Below, in pieces: positions 49,298-61,096 of a stretch of DNA of 64,000 bases (position 1 is the first letter of the stretch; every line of letters begins with the position of its first letter). The notes below the pieces were generated by a model. The model worked only from the letters and a program-made list of their open reading frames with translations. It did no database searches and was not told the DNA's origin. Made by a program: the position numbers and the translations under genes. This DNA is from Aliagarivorans taiwanensis DSM 22990 (lineage in GTDB: Bacteria; Pseudomonadota; Gammaproteobacteria; Enterobacterales; Celerinatantimonadaceae): positions 1 through 64,000 of the forward strand of contig NZ_AUBZ01000028.1 of the NCBI RefSeq assembly GCF_000429505.1, written 5' to 3'.

Positions 49298-49326
49298 AAA
49301 AAAGGCTGCCTTGGGCAGCCTTTTTT
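49298..49326. terminator. Bidirectional terminator between purA and ispB
   Basis: Stem AAAAAAGGCTGCC/GGCAGCCTTTTTT with a TTG loop. A and T runs on both sides let it serve the convergent ispB as well. Confidence 0.9.
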
Positions 49327-49358
49327 ATTGGTGTGCGCTGATTCTCTAGCGTTCGACG

Positions 49359-50330
49359 CTAAGCTTGTCGGTCAGCGGCAATATATGCCAGTGAGATCAA
49401 CGCTTGCTTGGCCTCGCTCTCTGGCAGCACCGCTAGCGACTCCACCGCCTTGAGGGCTTCTTGATAGGCGCGCTCGCGGCAATAATCTAGCGCCTTGGTC
49501 TGCTCAAGGATTGTCAGGATGGCGTCGAGTTGGTCGCGGCCGTCCCCCTGCTCAATGGCGTTGCGGATCAGCTGCGCTTGCTCAGGCTCTGCTCTATCCA
49601 TGGCATAGATAAGCGGCAGAGTTGGCTTACCTTCGGCCAAGTCATCGCCTTGCTGTTTGCCCATCTCTGCTTGGTCAGCAGTGTAATCAAGGATGTCATC
49701 CATCAGCTGGAAGGCAGTGCCGAGGTAACGACCATAGTCCGCCATTGCCTGCTCAATGGCGGGATCTTTTTCAGCGAGTACAGCAGCTAGGCGAGTAGCC
49801 GCTTCGAAAAGCTTGGCGGTTTTGCAGTAGATAACGTCGAAATAGCGCGCTTCAGTGGTATCGGGATCGTTACAGTTGATTAACTGCATCACCTCACCCT
49901 CGGCAATCACGTTGGTGGCGTCTGCCAGGATATCCATCACTTTTAAGTTACGCAGCTGGGTCATCAGCTGGAACGAGCGCGAGTAGAGGAAGTCACCCAC
50001 CAGTACGCTAGCTGCATTACCGAAGCGGGCATTGGCGGTGTCTTTGCCGCGACGCAGCGCCGATTCATCGACCACATCATCGTGTAGCAGTGTGGAGGTG
50101 TGGATAAACTCGATGATGGCGGCCAGCTTGATGTGGTGATCGCTGCTGACTTGCATGGCTTGGGCTGCCAATACGGTAAGTAGCGGACGGATCCTTTTGC
50201 CACCACTGTTAACGATGTAGACCGCAATCTGGTTGATCAATGCAACATCTGAAGACAGCTCTTGGTAGATGAGCTCGTTCACTGCCGTCATATCGGCGTC
50301 AGAAAGTTGCTTAATGGTGTCCATTTTCAT
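49359..50330 (-). CDS. ispB: Octaprenyl diphosphate synthase
   Basis: A 323-residue long-chain trans-prenyltransferase making the side chain of ubiquinone and menaquinone. The first Asp-rich motif is LLHDDVVDES and the second is QLMDDILDYTAD; KRIRP, GKP-like and IEFIHTSTLLHDD segments fit. ATG 50330 or 50324 may be used. It diverges from rplU, as in E. coli. The quinone it makes feeds the fumarate reductase in this window. Confidence 0.95.
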   Translation of the reverse strand: MKMDTIKQLSDADMTAVNELIYQELSSDVALINQIAVYIVNSGGKRIRPLLTVLAAQAMQVSSDHHIKLAAIIEFIHTSTLLHDDVVDESALRRGKDTANARFGNAASVLVGDFLYSRSFQLMTQLRNLKVMDILADATNVIAEGEVMQLINCNDPDTTEARYFDVIYCKTAKLFEAATRLAAVLAEKDPAIEQAMADYGRYLGTAFQLMDDILDYTADQAEMGKQQGDDLAEGKPTLPLIYAMDRAEPEQAQLIRNAIEQGDGRDQLDAILTILEQTKALDYCRERAYQEALKAVESLAVLPESEAKQALISLAYIAADRQA

Positions 50331-50491
50331 AGTTTTTTATTAGGCTACCGGGAGCTGTTAATGCAATGAAGTGTAGTGCTTTTCGTAGTGTTTTACGCGG
50401 CGCTATCTTACCTTAAAACCAGCGCCTGCACAGCTCGCGAGCGGTAAAATCGAGGGCCTTGGATGAAAATTAAACTTTTTTCATTTTGCCC

Positions 50492-50520
50492 TTGCCTGAA
50501 GTGATCTTTTTACGTAGAAT
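50492..50520 (+). promoter_or_regulatory. Sigma-70 promoter of rplU-rpmA
   Basis: TTGCCT (50492-50497) and TAGAAT (50515-50520), 17-bp spacing, followed by a G+C-rich stretch (CGCGGCC), as at many ribosomal promoters. About 64 bp upstream of rplU. Confidence 0.75.
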
Positions 50521-50583
50521 TCGCGGCCATTGTTTAGAATTAAAAGCGTCCAAATTTAGTGGGCGCGATAGCGGAGTTTGAAA

Positions 50584-50895
50584 ATGTACGCGGTTATCCA
50601 AAGCGGTGGCAAACAGCACCGTGTTGCCGAAGGTCAAACCGTTCGCCTAGAGAAACTTGAAGTTGAAACTGGCGAAACCGTTGAGTTTGACAACGTGCTA
50701 CTTGTTGCCAATGGCGACGACGTAAAAGTAGGCGCACCTTATGTTGATGGTTCTAAAGTAACTGCAGAAGTAGTTGCTCATGGTCGTGGCGATAAAGTTA
50801 AGATCGTTAAGTTCCGTCGTCGTAAGCATTCACGCAAACAGCAGGGCCACCGTCAGTGGTACACTGAAGTTCGCATTACTGGCATCAACGCTTAA
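50584..50895 (+). CDS. rplU: Ribosomal protein bL21
   Basis: A 103-residue 50S protein binding 23S rRNA near L20. ATG 50584 ([14 protein letters not shown]) matches the family; a TTG two codons upstream is in frame but unlikely. GGAG lies eight bases before. First gene of rplU-rpmA. Codon use is that of a highly expressed gene. Confidence 0.97.
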   Translation: MYAVIQSGGKQHRVAEGQTVRLEKLEVETGETVEFDNVLLVANGDDVKVGAPYVDGSKVTAEVVAHGRGDKVKIVKFRRRKHSRKQQGHRQWYTEVRITGINA

Positions 50896-50900
50896 TTTAG

Positions 50901-51170
<270 letters not shown>

Positions 51171-51188
51171 TTACTTCGAACTTTACTG

Positions 51189-52434
<1,246 letters not shown>

Positions 52435-52439
52435 AATAA

Positions 52440-52464
52440 GGGGCCGCATATCGCGGCCCTTTTT
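52440..52464 (+). terminator. Terminator after obgE
   Basis: Stem GGGCCGC/GCGGCCC with ATATC loop and five T. Confidence 0.85.
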
Positions 52465-52505
52465 GTTTCGAGCATATTTTGCTCGAGTAGTACAACGGAG
52501 AACAC

Positions 52506-53312
52506 ATGGACGTCTCAGCCCTCTCGGCTCCCACTGAACCGAGCCTGTCTCGCGATCTGCAAAACCAGTTGTGCCGCTTAGTCGCGCGGGTTGCACAAAC
52601 CCTGATGCAACATGGCGCAGAAACCAAGCTAATCGAAGAAACCTCTATTCGCCTTGGCACCTGTCTAGGTCTGGAGCAAGTGGACATGGCGATTACCGCC
52701 AATGCGATAGTGATTACCGGACGCGTCTCTGGGCGCTGCGTTACCACCACCCGTCGAGTCTATGACCGTGGCTTAAATATGCAGATGGTTTGCGAGGTGC
52801 AGCGGCTAACCATCCTGGCCGAGAAGCACCTGTTAGACGCCGCTCAGGTGGAGCAGCGCCTGAATAACCTAGTACCCCTCAAATACCCGCGCTGGCTTAT
52901 TGTGGTGATGGTAGGGCTCTCCTGTGCAAGCTTTGCTGCCCAGTTTGGTGGCTCACTGCTGGTCTGCTTGAATACCTTTGTGGCAAGTAGCTGTGCGATG
53001 GCGTTTCGCCAAAGCATGGGTAAACGACACCATAGCCCGATGGTGAACTTTTGCCTCACAGCCTTTGTCGCCACCATGATTGCCGGGGTGGCGACCACCT
53101 TCCACTTAGGGCGCCATCCAGAGATTGCTCAAGCGGCTTCGGTGCTGCTGCTGATACCTGGTTTTCCGCTAATTAATGCCGTGTCGGATTTGGTTAAAGG
53201 GCACATCAATATGGGCATCGCGCGTTGGTTCTTTGCCTCCTTGCTGACGCTCTCTGCAGCGGTTGGCGTGAGCTTTGCCATGTGGCTGGGTCATCTGTGG
53301 GGGCTATGGTAA
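52506..53312 (+). CDS. yjjP: YjjP-like half of a ThrE-type exporter
   Basis: A 268-residue protein with the DUF1212 N-terminal domain (about 15-135: RVAQTLMQHGAETKLIEETSIRLG, and TTTRRVYDRGLN) and about five helices in the C-terminal half. In E. coli, YjjP and YjjB together export succinate; in Corynebacterium the two halves are fused in ThrE, a threonine/serine exporter. It overlaps yjjB by one base (TAATG). Confidence 0.86.
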   Translation: MDVSALSAPTEPSLSRDLQNQLCRLVARVAQTLMQHGAETKLIEETSIRLGTCLGLEQVDMAITANAIVITGRVSGRCVTTTRRVYDRGLNMQMVCEVQRLTILAEKHLLDAAQVEQRLNNLVPLKYPRWLIVVMVGLSCASFAAQFGGSLLVCLNTFVASSCAMAFRQSMGKRHHSPMVNFCLTAFVATMIAGVATTFHLGRHPEIAQAASVLLLIPGFPLINAVSDLVKGHINMGIARWFFASLLTLSAAVGVSFAMWLGHLWGLW

Positions 53313-53776
53313 TGACGTTACTGATGCTGTTTATCAAGCAAGCGATACTGGCGGCGATACCGGCCGTTGGCTTTGCCATGCTGTTCCACGTACCAGCCAA
53401 GTACCTCAAGTTCTGCGCGATTCTGGGCGCCTTTGGCTATGTGTGCCGCAGTGCACTGCTGCAGTTGCATATGCCCATAGAGTGGGCCAGTTTAGTTGCC
53501 GCAATGCTGATCGGCCTGATAGCGGTGTACTGGTCACGTAAGCACCTAATCCCAAGACCGGTGATGACGGTGGCAGCCGTGATCCCCATGGTACCGGGGA
53601 GCTTTGCCTTTAAAACCATCCTGAGCCTGCTGGCGCTCTACAACCACGGCTTCGATACCCAGTTGTTGGCCGAGGTGTTGGAGAATGGCCTAAAAACCTT
53701 GTTTATTTTGGGCGCACTAAGCTTTGGCTTAGCGGTGCCATCGATTATCATCTACCGCAATCGACCGATAGTATGA
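53312..53776 (+). CDS. yjjB: YjjB-like half of a ThrE-type exporter
   Basis: A 154-residue membrane protein with four to five helices, matching the C-terminal (DUF3815) half of ThrE: MLFHVPAKYL near the start and the conserved VIPMVPGSFAFKTI. ATG 53312 makes the TAATG overlap with yjjP; ATG 53306 is also in frame. It must act with YjjP. It ends ten bases before folA. Confidence 0.86.
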   Translation: MTLLMLFIKQAILAAIPAVGFAMLFHVPAKYLKFCAILGAFGYVCRSALLQLHMPIEWASLVAAMLIGLIAVYWSRKHLIPRPVMTVAAVIPMVPGSFAFKTILSLLALYNHGFDTQLLAEVLENGLKTLFILGALSFGLAVPSIIIYRNRPIV

Positions 53777-53786
53777 GTAGTAAGTT

Positions 53787-54272
53787 TTGAAGATTTCCAT
53801 GATTGCCGCGATGGCAGACCAGCGAGTGATTGGCAAAGACAACCAAATGCCTTGGCATATGCCCGCCGACCTACAGCATTTTAAGAAGGTGACGCTAGGC
53901 AAGCCGGTGGTGATGGGACGACTGACTTATGAGTCCATCGGCCGTCCGTTGCCGGGACGTTTGAACATCGTTGTTAGCCGTAACAGTGAGCTGAGCATCG
54001 AGGGCGTGACCGTGGTGAACTCATTTGAGCAGGCCAAAGCGGTGGCGGGGGATGTGGATGAGCTGATGGTGATCGGTGGCGCCAAGATTTATCAGCAATG
54101 CCTGCCCACGGCCGACCGCCTATACCTCACCCATATCGACCTCTGCGTAGAGGGTGATGCCCATTTCCCTGATTACCAGCAATATGCATGGAATGAGCTA
54201 GAGAGCGAATCGCATCCGGCAGACGAGAAGAACGCCCACGCCTACCGTTTCGTGACCTTAGAGCGTGTTTAG
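53787..54272 (+). CDS. folA: Dihydrofolate reductase
   Basis: A 161-residue enzyme reducing dihydrofolate with NADPH, the target of trimethoprim. The probable start is TTG 53787 (MKISMIAAMADQRVIG); no strong ribosome site is seen. Conserved MPWHMPADL (catalytic Asp), MGRLTYESIGRPLPGR and VIGGAKIY are present. Its stop overlaps the convergent apaH stop by three bases, so transcription from both sides collides here. Confidence 0.96.
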   Translation: MKISMIAAMADQRVIGKDNQMPWHMPADLQHFKKVTLGKPVVMGRLTYESIGRPLPGRLNIVVSRNSELSIEGVTVVNSFEQAKAVAGDVDELMVIGGAKIYQQCLPTADRLYLTHIDLCVEGDAHFPDYQQYAWNELESESHPADEKNAHAYRFVTLERV

Positions 54273-55096
54273 CCGCGAGCACCTTCCACACTTTGCTGGG
54301 TGAATATCTTTCCGTCCTCCCAGCGCAGCATACTCAAGTAGTTGCCCCACACGCAGCCAGTGTCGAGGGCAATCGCTTGCTGGCAATTGGTCTTGCCCAT
54401 CAAGGCCGCCCAATGACCGAAAATCACGCTGCGCTTGCGTAGTGCTGGGTTATCTAAGGTAAACCAAGGCTGCAATGGCGTACCCTCGACCGAATCAGGC
54501 GCCAGCTTGCTGTCAAAGTCCAGCCGGCCATCGGTATAGCAATAACGCATCCGCGTAAAGGCATTGATGATAAAGCGTAGGCGCTTGTAGCCGCTTAGCT
54601 GCTCATCCCAGCTATCGGGCTGGTTGCCATACATCTTTTGCAGCAATGTGCGATAGTCGTCGCCTCGCAGTTGCTCAGAGACCTCGTTACTGAGTTTTAC
54701 CGCCTGCTTGGCACTCCAGCCCGGGTAAAGTCCGGCGTGGCTGACCAGGATCGGGTAGTCGGGATGTTTGATGGCCAGTGGCTGCTGGCGCAGCCAATCA
54801 CACAGTTCAGCCAAGTCCTGCGCATCGAGCAAAGGGGCGAGCCGGTCAGACGGCTTTGCCTGATGGATCCCATGAACCACCGCCAGCAGGTGTAGGTCAT
54901 GATTACCCAAAACCACACGTGCGGCCGCACCCAAGCCTTTGATAAAGCGCAGGGTCTCTAGCGATTTAGGTCCACGCGCCACCAGATCGCCGGTGAACCA
55001 CAACAGATCTTTGCTTGGATCGAACGCGGCTTGCTGGAGCAGCAGCTGCAACTCATCGAAGCAGCCTTGGATGTCGCCAAGAAAATAGTTGGCCAT
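54269..55096 (-). CDS. apaH: Diadenosine tetraphosphatase ApaH
   Basis: A 275-residue symmetrical Ap4A hydrolase that also decaps Np4-capped RNA. The phosphoesterase motifs GDIQGCFDEL, GDLVARGPKSLE, GNHD and SHAG are intact, giving the two-metal site. It is the last gene of the lptD-surA-pdxA-rsmA-apaG-apaH run, three bases after apaG. Confidence 0.96.
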   Translation of the reverse strand: MANYFLGDIQGCFDELQLLLQQAAFDPSKDLLWFTGDLVARGPKSLETLRFIKGLGAAARVVLGNHDLHLLAVVHGIHQAKPSDRLAPLLDAQDLAELCDWLRQQPLAIKHPDYPILVSHAGLYPGWSAKQAVKLSNEVSEQLRGDDYRTLLQKMYGNQPDSWDEQLSGYKRLRFIINAFTRMRYCYTDGRLDFDSKLAPDSVEGTPLQPWFTLDNPALRKRSVIFGHWAALMGKTNCQQAIALDTGCVWGNYLSMLRWEDGKIFTQQSVEGARG

Positions 55097-55099
55097 GGC

Positions 55100-55483
55100 T
55101 TAGTGAAGTTTGTTGGGGAGGCTCAAGCGAAAGGCCGGGATCTCGGCTTCCACTTCCTGGCCTTCGTCATCTTCAAGAAAGTAGCGCCCCTGCATTACGC
55201 CCACCTCGGTGCTGAGCATGGCGCTGCTGGTGTAGGTAAAGGGTTTGCCTGGCTCGAGGGTGGGCTGTTTGCCAACCACACCATCGCCTTTGACCTCTTG
55301 CACTTCGCCGTTGCCATCGGTGATCAGCCAGTGGCGGCGGCGCAGGGTGAGTGCGCAGCTGCTGAAGTTGGTGATGGTGATGGTGTAGTAAAACGCAAAC
55401 TGCTCCTGATCGGTACTGGAGTGCTCGGGCATAAAGCCGGTCTCTACTTCAATATCCAATTGGTAGTCAGCGTCTTCAGTCAT
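55100..55483 (-). CDS. apaG: ApaG (Co2+/Mg2+ efflux-associated protein)
   Basis: A 127-residue protein with a single immunoglobulin-like beta domain; ATG 55483 overlaps the rsmA end by eight bases. It has the family stretches [35 protein letters not shown] and [12 protein letters not shown]. Function uncertain: it was tied to cobalt resistance in Salmonella, and the partner apaH is downstream. Confidence 0.93.
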   Translation of the reverse strand: MTEDADYQLDIEVETGFMPEHSSTDQEQFAFYYTITITNFSSCALTLRRRHWLITDGNGEVQEVKGDGVVGKQPTLEPGKPFTYTSSAMLSTEVGVMQGRYFLEDDEGQEVEAEIPAFRLSLPNKLH

Positions 55484-56291
55484 TGGCGGCGCCTTGTTTG
55501 TCGCAAGCCAGATTAGCCAGCTGGCAGTATTGCTCAAGGGTGAGGTTCTCTGCGCGCAGCTTAAGGTCGAAGCCTTGGGCTTCTAGCTCGTCAGCGCTGA
55601 AGATATTGGACAGCGAATTGCGGATGGTCTTGCGGCGTTGGTTGAAGGCCTCTTTACACACCCAATCCAGTGCCTTGAGATCCTTCAGGTCATGCAATGG
55701 AGCTTCATAGGGCTCCAAGCGCACCACGGCAGAGTCTACCTTTGGTGGCGGTGCAAAGGCCTCTGGTGGCACTTCCAGCACTGGCAGCACCTTACATTGC
55801 ACCTGAGTCATAACCGACAAGCGGCCGTAGGCCTTGCTGTTCGGCCCTGCGGCCATACGCAGTACCACTTCTTTTTGCAGCATAAAGTGCATATCACTGA
55901 TCTGCTTGGCATAGCTCAGCAGGTGGAAGATCAGTGGGGTAGAGATGTTATACGGCAGGTTGCCAAATACCCGTAGCTTGCCGCCTTCGGCCAGCTGGCG
56001 AAAGTCAAACTTTAGCGCATCGATCTCGTGGACCGTGAGCTTGCTGGCAAGAGTAGGGTGCTCGCGCAGGCGCTGGGCCAAATCACGGTCCAGCTCCACC
56101 ACATTCAGGTGGCCAGCGCCATTAGCCACCGGCTCGGTGAGTGCACCGAGGCCTGGGCCGATCTCAACCAGCTTATCTTTTGGTTGCGGGTAGATGGCCG
56201 CCACGATCTGGTCGATGATGGCGTCGTTGTTTAGAAAGTTTTGGCCAAAGCGTTTACGTGCGCGGTGACCTTGGTGTACCTGTTTATTCAT
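55476..56291 (-). CDS. rsmA: 16S rRNA dimethyladenosine transferase RsmA (KsgA)
   Basis: A 271-residue methylase that dimethylates A1518 and A1519 of 16S rRNA. It has [23 protein letters not shown], the [10 protein letters not shown] catalytic motif and the C-terminal helical domain with [12 protein letters not shown]. Its start overlaps pdxA by eight bases. Loss of it gives kasugamycin resistance in E. coli. Confidence 0.97.
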   Translation of the reverse strand: MNKQVHQGHRARKRFGQNFLNNDAIIDQIVAAIYPQPKDKLVEIGPGLGALTEPVANGAGHLNVVELDRDLAQRLREHPTLASKLTVHEIDALKFDFRQLAEGGKLRVFGNLPYNISTPLIFHLLSYAKQISDMHFMLQKEVVLRMAAGPNSKAYGRLSVMTQVQCKVLPVLEVPPEAFAPPPKVDSAVVRLEPYEAPLHDLKDLKALDWVCKEAFNQRRKTIRNSLSNIFSADELEAQGFDLKLRAENLTLEQYCQLANLACDKQGAAND

Positions 56292-57270
56292 GTTTACTCG
56301 CTGCCATGGATATGGCCTGATTTAGCGCGGTGAGCATGCTACCGCTGTCGGCCTCTCCCTTACCTGCCAGATCGAGCGCGGTGCCATGATCTACCGAGGT
56401 GCGGATAAAGGGTAAGCCTAGAGTGATATTGACGGCCTTGCCAAATCCTTTGTATTTCAGTACAGGTAAGCCTTGGTCGTGATACATGGCGAGTACTGCA
56501 TCGGCGTCATTGAGATATTTTTCCTGGAACAAGGTATCTGCGGGAAGCGGGCCAACTAAGTCGAGGCCCTGCTCGCGCAGGATGTCCAGAGCGGGGATGA
56601 TGATGTCGAGCTCTTCGCGGCCCAAGTGACCATCTTCTCCGGCATGGGGGTTTAGGCCACACACATAGATGCGCGGCTGTTTGATGCCAAACTTGTTTTT
56701 CAGGTCATCGTTGAGGATGGTGATCAGCTTGTGTAATCGCTCCTCGGTGATGGCCTTCGACACGTAAGCCAGCGGCAGGTGGGTGGTCGCCAGTGCAACT
56801 CGCAGCCCCTCAGTGGCAAGCATCATCACCACATCGCTGGTGCCCGACTGATGGGCGAAAAACTCGGTGTGGCCGCTAAAGCTGACACCGGCTTTGTTGA
56901 TGATCCCTTTGTGCACCGGACCGGTGACAATCGCTTGAAAGCTCTCCTGCATGTTGCCATCGATGGCCGCTTTAAGCGTATTCAGCACATAGTGACCGTT
57001 ACGCTCGTCTAGCTTACCGGGTACTGCTGGTACCGCGCTGGCGATGGGCATAACCGTTAGGGTGCCGGCCGCTTGCGCTTTGGCGGGCTGATCGGGTTGG
57101 TAGGGCAGCAGGCTAACACTCAAACCGAGTAGGTCAGCGCGCTCACGCAGAATGCGCGGGTCTGCAATGGCAACCAACTCAACGGGCCAATCCTGCTGAA
57201 CGATTTGCAGCACCAAGTCCGGGCCGATACCCGAAGGCTCTCCCGGAGTAATGGCAATACGCATAACCAT
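56284..57270 (-). CDS. pdxA: 4-hydroxythreonine-4-phosphate dehydrogenase PdxA
   Basis: A 328-residue NAD-dependent enzyme of the DXP-dependent vitamin B6 pathway. It begins [17 protein letters not shown] after a short MV extension (GAGGGG lies five bases before 57270), and has the metal-binding histidines in [14 protein letters not shown] and [14 protein letters not shown]. Its ATG is two bases after surA. Confidence 0.95.
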   Translation of the reverse strand: MVMRIAITPGEPSGIGPDLVLQIVQQDWPVELVAIADPRILRERADLLGLSVSLLPYQPDQPAKAQAAGTLTVMPIASAVPAVPGKLDERNGHYVLNTLKAAIDGNMQESFQAIVTGPVHKGIINKAGVSFSGHTEFFAHQSGTSDVVMMLATEGLRVALATTHLPLAYVSKAITEERLHKLITILNDDLKNKFGIKQPRIYVCGLNPHAGEDGHLGREELDIIIPALDILREQGLDLVGPLPADTLFQEKYLNDADAVLAMYHDQGLPVLKYKGFGKAVNITLGLPFIRTSVDHGTALDLAGKGEADSGSMLTALNQAISMAASKHE

Positions 57271-57272
57271 GC

Positions 57273-58553
57273 TTACCCCTCGCTCTCTAAGATTTCGATG
57301 TAGGCATCTTCTTTGAGCTCTTCCAGCCAGTTACGGCTTTCATCGGCAAACTTACGGTTAAACAGCATCTGTTGAGCACGGTTGCGGCTGGCTTCGTTGG
57401 TGGTATCGGTGGTGCGTTTCTCAGTAACCTGCAGAATGTGCCAACCAAAGGCGGTTTTGAAGGGCATGCTGATCTCACCTTCGGTTTGCTCGATAGCCGC
57501 TTTTTGGAACTCCGGTACGTAAGCGCGCGGATCAGACCAACCCAGTTCACCACCGCGAACCGCTGAGCCAGGGTCTTCCGAGAACTGGCGAGCCAGGTCG
57601 GCAAAAGACGCTTCGCCGTTTAGGACCTGTTCGCGCAGGTTGGTGAGCAGCTCGACCGCTTTGGCATCGCTGAGAATAATAGAAGGCTTCACCAGAATAT
57701 GGCGGGCATTTACTTCCAGCGTCTCAACGCGTTGCTGCCCTTCAATATCTAGAACCTTGATAAGGTGGGCGCCGTTGCTTGAGGCAAATGGGCCGATAAG
57801 CTCACCGGGAGCTGGGTCCTTTAACGCATTCGAGAACAGTGTTGGCATCTCGTTTTCCGCCATCCAGCCCCAGTCGCCGCCTTCCAGCGCTTTCGGGCCG
57901 CGTGAGTAGGTCGCTGCCAGGGTATTAAAGTCTTCACCTTGCTCAAGGCGATCTGCAATCTCTGCAGCCAATGCCATGTCGGCTTCTTCGCTGCCCTGAT
58001 CGCGCACCATAATATGGGCAATGTGGTAGCGTACCCCTTGGTTGCCCTCGGCTTGCATCATCTCAACCAAGGCATCGACTTCTTGTTCGCTGACATTAAT
58101 ACGGCGGCGAACTTGGCTACGGCTAATTTCACCGATAACGATCTCGTTGCGTACCTCTTCGCGGAACTGCGCATAGCTCTGGCCGGCTTCGGCAAGCTCT
58201 TCGGTCAGCTCTTGGCGGGTTTTTTCTTCACTGGCCAAGATATTATCGATGGTGTTCTCAAGCTGGGTGTCGCTGACCTGAAAACCCATTCGTTTCGCCA
58301 GCTGTAGCTGCAGGCTCTCTTCGATAAGGCGGTTCAGCACCTCTTCGCGCAGTTCTTGCTCTGGGGGAAGCTCTTGCTCGGCGCGGGCGGCATTAAAGCG
58401 CACTTGCCCGAGCATTTGCTCCAGCTGGTTGGCGGTAATGACGTCTTCACTGACGATGGCTACCACCTTATCCAGGAGTACTTCTTGTGCGCTAGCCGAC
58501 AGGCTCGCAAGGGCGGCAACAAATGCGGCGGCAATGATGGAAAATCTCTTCAT
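57273..58553 (-). CDS. surA: Periplasmic chaperone SurA
   Basis: A 426-residue periplasmic chaperone and peptidyl-prolyl isomerase that guides porins and LptD to the BAM complex. The signal peptide cleaves after SAQ/ASA (about 22). An N-terminal helical domain, two parvulin domains (about 170-270 and 280-380, with HIMVRD and HILVKP starts), and a C-terminal helix are seen. It follows lptD, one of its main clients, by 43 bases. Confidence 0.96.
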   Translation of the reverse strand: MKRFSIIAAAFVAALASLSASAQEVLLDKVVAIVSEDVITANQLEQMLGQVRFNAARAEQELPPEQELREEVLNRLIEESLQLQLAKRMGFQVSDTQLENTIDNILASEEKTRQELTEELAEAGQSYAQFREEVRNEIVIGEISRSQVRRRINVSEQEVDALVEMMQAEGNQGVRYHIAHIMVRDQGSEEADMALAAEIADRLEQGEDFNTLAATYSRGPKALEGGDWGWMAENEMPTLFSNALKDPAPGELIGPFASSNGAHLIKVLDIEGQQRVETLEVNARHILVKPSIILSDAKAVELLTNLREQVLNGEASFADLARQFSEDPGSAVRGGELGWSDPRAYVPEFQKAAIEQTEGEISMPFKTAFGWHILQVTEKRTTDTTNEASRNRAQQMLFNRKFADESRNWLEELKEDAYIEILESEG

Positions 58554-58596
58554 TATCTATCCGTGTACTGTCATGGTTTAATGGACGTCATCAAAC

Positions 58597-60870
58597 CTAG
58601 TTATTCAAATAAAACGGTCGGCCATATTTAAAGGTGCCGCCGTCTAACATCTTCTGTTGGCTGCTGGTATCGCTGCCACCCAGGCCTCGAATCTCGAAGT
58701 CTAAACGCAGCGAGCTATCGAACTTACCAAAGGTATCGCGCTCCGAGCCTTCAACAAAGTTGGACTTCAGGTTGCGACGATAGGTAAGGCGGATCCCCCA
58801 ACAGCAGGCGTCGTATTGCACGCCAAAGTAGTTCTCGATACTACGATTCAGTTCGGTGTCGTAGTAGTAACTGGCTACGGCACTGATGTTGTCGCGGATC
58901 GGCCAAGCGACCTTCGAGCCAATCTGATTCACATCGCTGATCATGGTTTCATCTGCCAGCGAGTAGCGGTAGTTTAACTGAATCAACTTGCGTAGCTCAG
59001 GCCGCCATTCGACGGCGGCATTGGCTTTGCGTACCTCTTGGTCGCGAGTGTCCACTTGTAGGCCAAGGTGCACATACCAATCGTCAGCAAAATGGCCATC
59101 GCCCTCGAACGCCAGCGCAGAACTCGAGTTCTCGTTAACGTCGCTGTCGCGCAACAGGGTGACGCGGCTTGGGTCGAAGTAAAATATCTGACCAATACTC
59201 AGGCGCAAAGTTTCGACATTGTTCGGGCTAAGAAAGCGCGAACTGACCCCCACGGTTAACTGGTTGGCATCGCCAATGCGGTCCAGACCACTGAAACGCT
59301 GGTCTCTAAATAGGCCCCAGTAGTCCTGCTGCAGGTAATCGGTGTCGTACAGGCCGATCTCTTCTTGGTTCCGGTAAGGAATATACAAGTACTTGACCCG
59401 CGGCTCTAAGGTTTGGGTATAGCCCTTGTAAACCAGCAGGCTTTCGCGCTCGAAGTTAAGGCCGGCGTCTACGCTTAAGCGGGGCATAGTACGCGAGAAT
59501 GAACCGTTTCGGTAATCTTCCTGCTGACCAATCCCGCCGTCCTGATTGTAGTAGGTCATCAGCATTGCCATGTTGGCATTGAGATAGCCAGCGGGCACTG
59601 AATAGGGCAGGTTGATGCTCGGTTCCATATGGTAGCGTTGAGCGCTATGGAACTGGCTGTCACCGTGCGTAAAGTTGGACAATTCAGCGCTCAGTCCGAC
59701 GCTCATTTGCTGCCAGCGAAGATCCCAGTCACCGTCGAAACTTAGTTGAGGCAGAATAGTGTGTGGGTCTTCTTCGTTACCGAGCACCTGAAAATCTTGC
59801 ACCCGCAAGCGGCTGTACCAGTTGTAAGTATGGTAGGCCACGGTACCTTGTTGCAATAAGCGGTTTTCGCTCTCTTTGCCAATACGATCGCCAAGGTCGT
59901 TAAAGTAGTTGTCATCGCTGATGCGGCTGTAGTCGCTGCTGACCCGCCAATGACGTTGCCAGCGCCCTTGGTGGCTCCAGTTGAATAGATAACGCTTGCC
60001 ATCGTAAACCCTATCGTTGGCCAAAAAGTCGAAGTTCAGCTCACCTTCATGGTCATCGACCAAGTAGCGGAACTCGTTTTGTAGCTGCAGGCCGCGGCGC
60101 GTCATCAGGCGCGGTGTGATGGTGGCATCGTAATTAGGGGCGATGTTCCAGTAGTAGGGCGTCTCGATGTCGATACCATTGCTGGTCGAGGTAGAGATGG
60201 ACGGGAACAGAAAACCACTGTGCCGTTGATTGCCAATGGGGTAGCTGAAGTAAGGCAGGTACATTACCGGCACATCGAACAGTCGCACTGTGGCATTGCG
60301 GGTGGTCGCCCACTCATTCTCAGTATCAATGTCGATGCTCTCGGCGCGCACCTCCCAGCTCTTATCGCCGGGTGGACAGGCGGTGTAGCTGGCACGTTCG
60401 AGCGATAACTGACGGTCGGCATCGATCATGAGGTTATGTGCCTCGCCACGCCCTTGCTGGCCATGCAGCTGATACTGAGCTGACTTCAAGGTCGCTTGAT
60501 CGCTGACCATATCGGCTTCCAGCGAGTCACTGTCGACAGTTATCTGGCCGTCTTGATAACGGATCTCTCCGGATGCAGTCAATGTTTGCTTTTGCTGATC
60601 GATTAGGGTTTCGTTCGCATTTAAGCTTCTGTCGCCTTGGGCAAACTCTACGTCGCCACTGAAGCGGGCGTGGTCGCCTTCCTTTGCTGATAACTCGTCA
60701 GAAGAGATGGTGTAGGGAGTATTTAAATCAACCGCTTCCATGTCTTTTGCTGCGGGAATGTGGGCGTGGCAGCTAGATACGTTGAGAGGAGTTTCTGCCA
60801 AACTCTGCGCGCTATAGCTGGCCAGTGACAAACCAAGCATTGCAGAGAGCCGTCTGGATAGGCTGGACAT
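58597..60870 (-). CDS. lptD: LPS-assembly protein LptD
   Basis: A 757-residue outer-membrane barrel that, with LptE, inserts lipopolysaccharide. After a signal peptide (about 1-25, ending SLAE) comes the N-terminal OstA beta-jellyroll (about 50-170) and a 26-strand barrel region. The paired cysteines in the C-terminal part (DACCWGIRL) and an N-terminal Cys (SSCHAH) support the usual inter-domain disulfides. No strong ribosome site precedes ATG 60870, odd for an essential gene. It begins the run ending with apaH and is divergent from djlA. Confidence 0.94.
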   Translation of the reverse strand: MSSLSRRLSAMLGLSLASYSAQSLAETPLNVSSCHAHIPAAKDMEAVDLNTPYTISSDELSAKEGDHARFSGDVEFAQGDRSLNANETLIDQQKQTLTASGEIRYQDGQITVDSDSLEADMVSDQATLKSAQYQLHGQQGRGEAHNLMIDADRQLSLERASYTACPPGDKSWEVRAESIDIDTENEWATTRNATVRLFDVPVMYLPYFSYPIGNQRHSGFLFPSISTSTSNGIDIETPYYWNIAPNYDATITPRLMTRRGLQLQNEFRYLVDDHEGELNFDFLANDRVYDGKRYLFNWSHQGRWQRHWRVSSDYSRISDDNYFNDLGDRIGKESENRLLQQGTVAYHTYNWYSRLRVQDFQVLGNEEDPHTILPQLSFDGDWDLRWQQMSVGLSAELSNFTHGDSQFHSAQRYHMEPSINLPYSVPAGYLNANMAMLMTYYNQDGGIGQQEDYRNGSFSRTMPRLSVDAGLNFERESLLVYKGYTQTLEPRVKYLYIPYRNQEEIGLYDTDYLQQDYWGLFRDQRFSGLDRIGDANQLTVGVSSRFLSPNNVETLRLSIGQIFYFDPSRVTLLRDSDVNENSSSALAFEGDGHFADDWYVHLGLQVDTRDQEVRKANAAVEWRPELRKLIQLNYRYSLADETMISDVNQIGSKVAWPIRDNISAVASYYYDTELNRSIENYFGVQYDACCWGIRLTYRRNLKSNFVEGSERDTFGKFDSSLRLDFEIRGLGGSDTSSQQKMLDGGTFKYGRPFYLNN

Positions 60871-61096
60871 AGAGTCGTCGAGTTTCCCTGATAGAATTCT
60901 TGTTCAGTCGGTAAAGCCTTACTTCGGCTTGAGCTTTAGCGACACCGCAGTTAAAGTGAGCCGGTTATGATACTGGATTTACCCAGTTGCGGCTATTGCC
61001 ACTAAAGAGAAAAATCTAGGTTTTTGCAAGGCTTTTTGAAGCCAGCCTGTGGTTTTAGGCCCTATCCAACATTTCTGTTTTTATCATGAGGTGGCA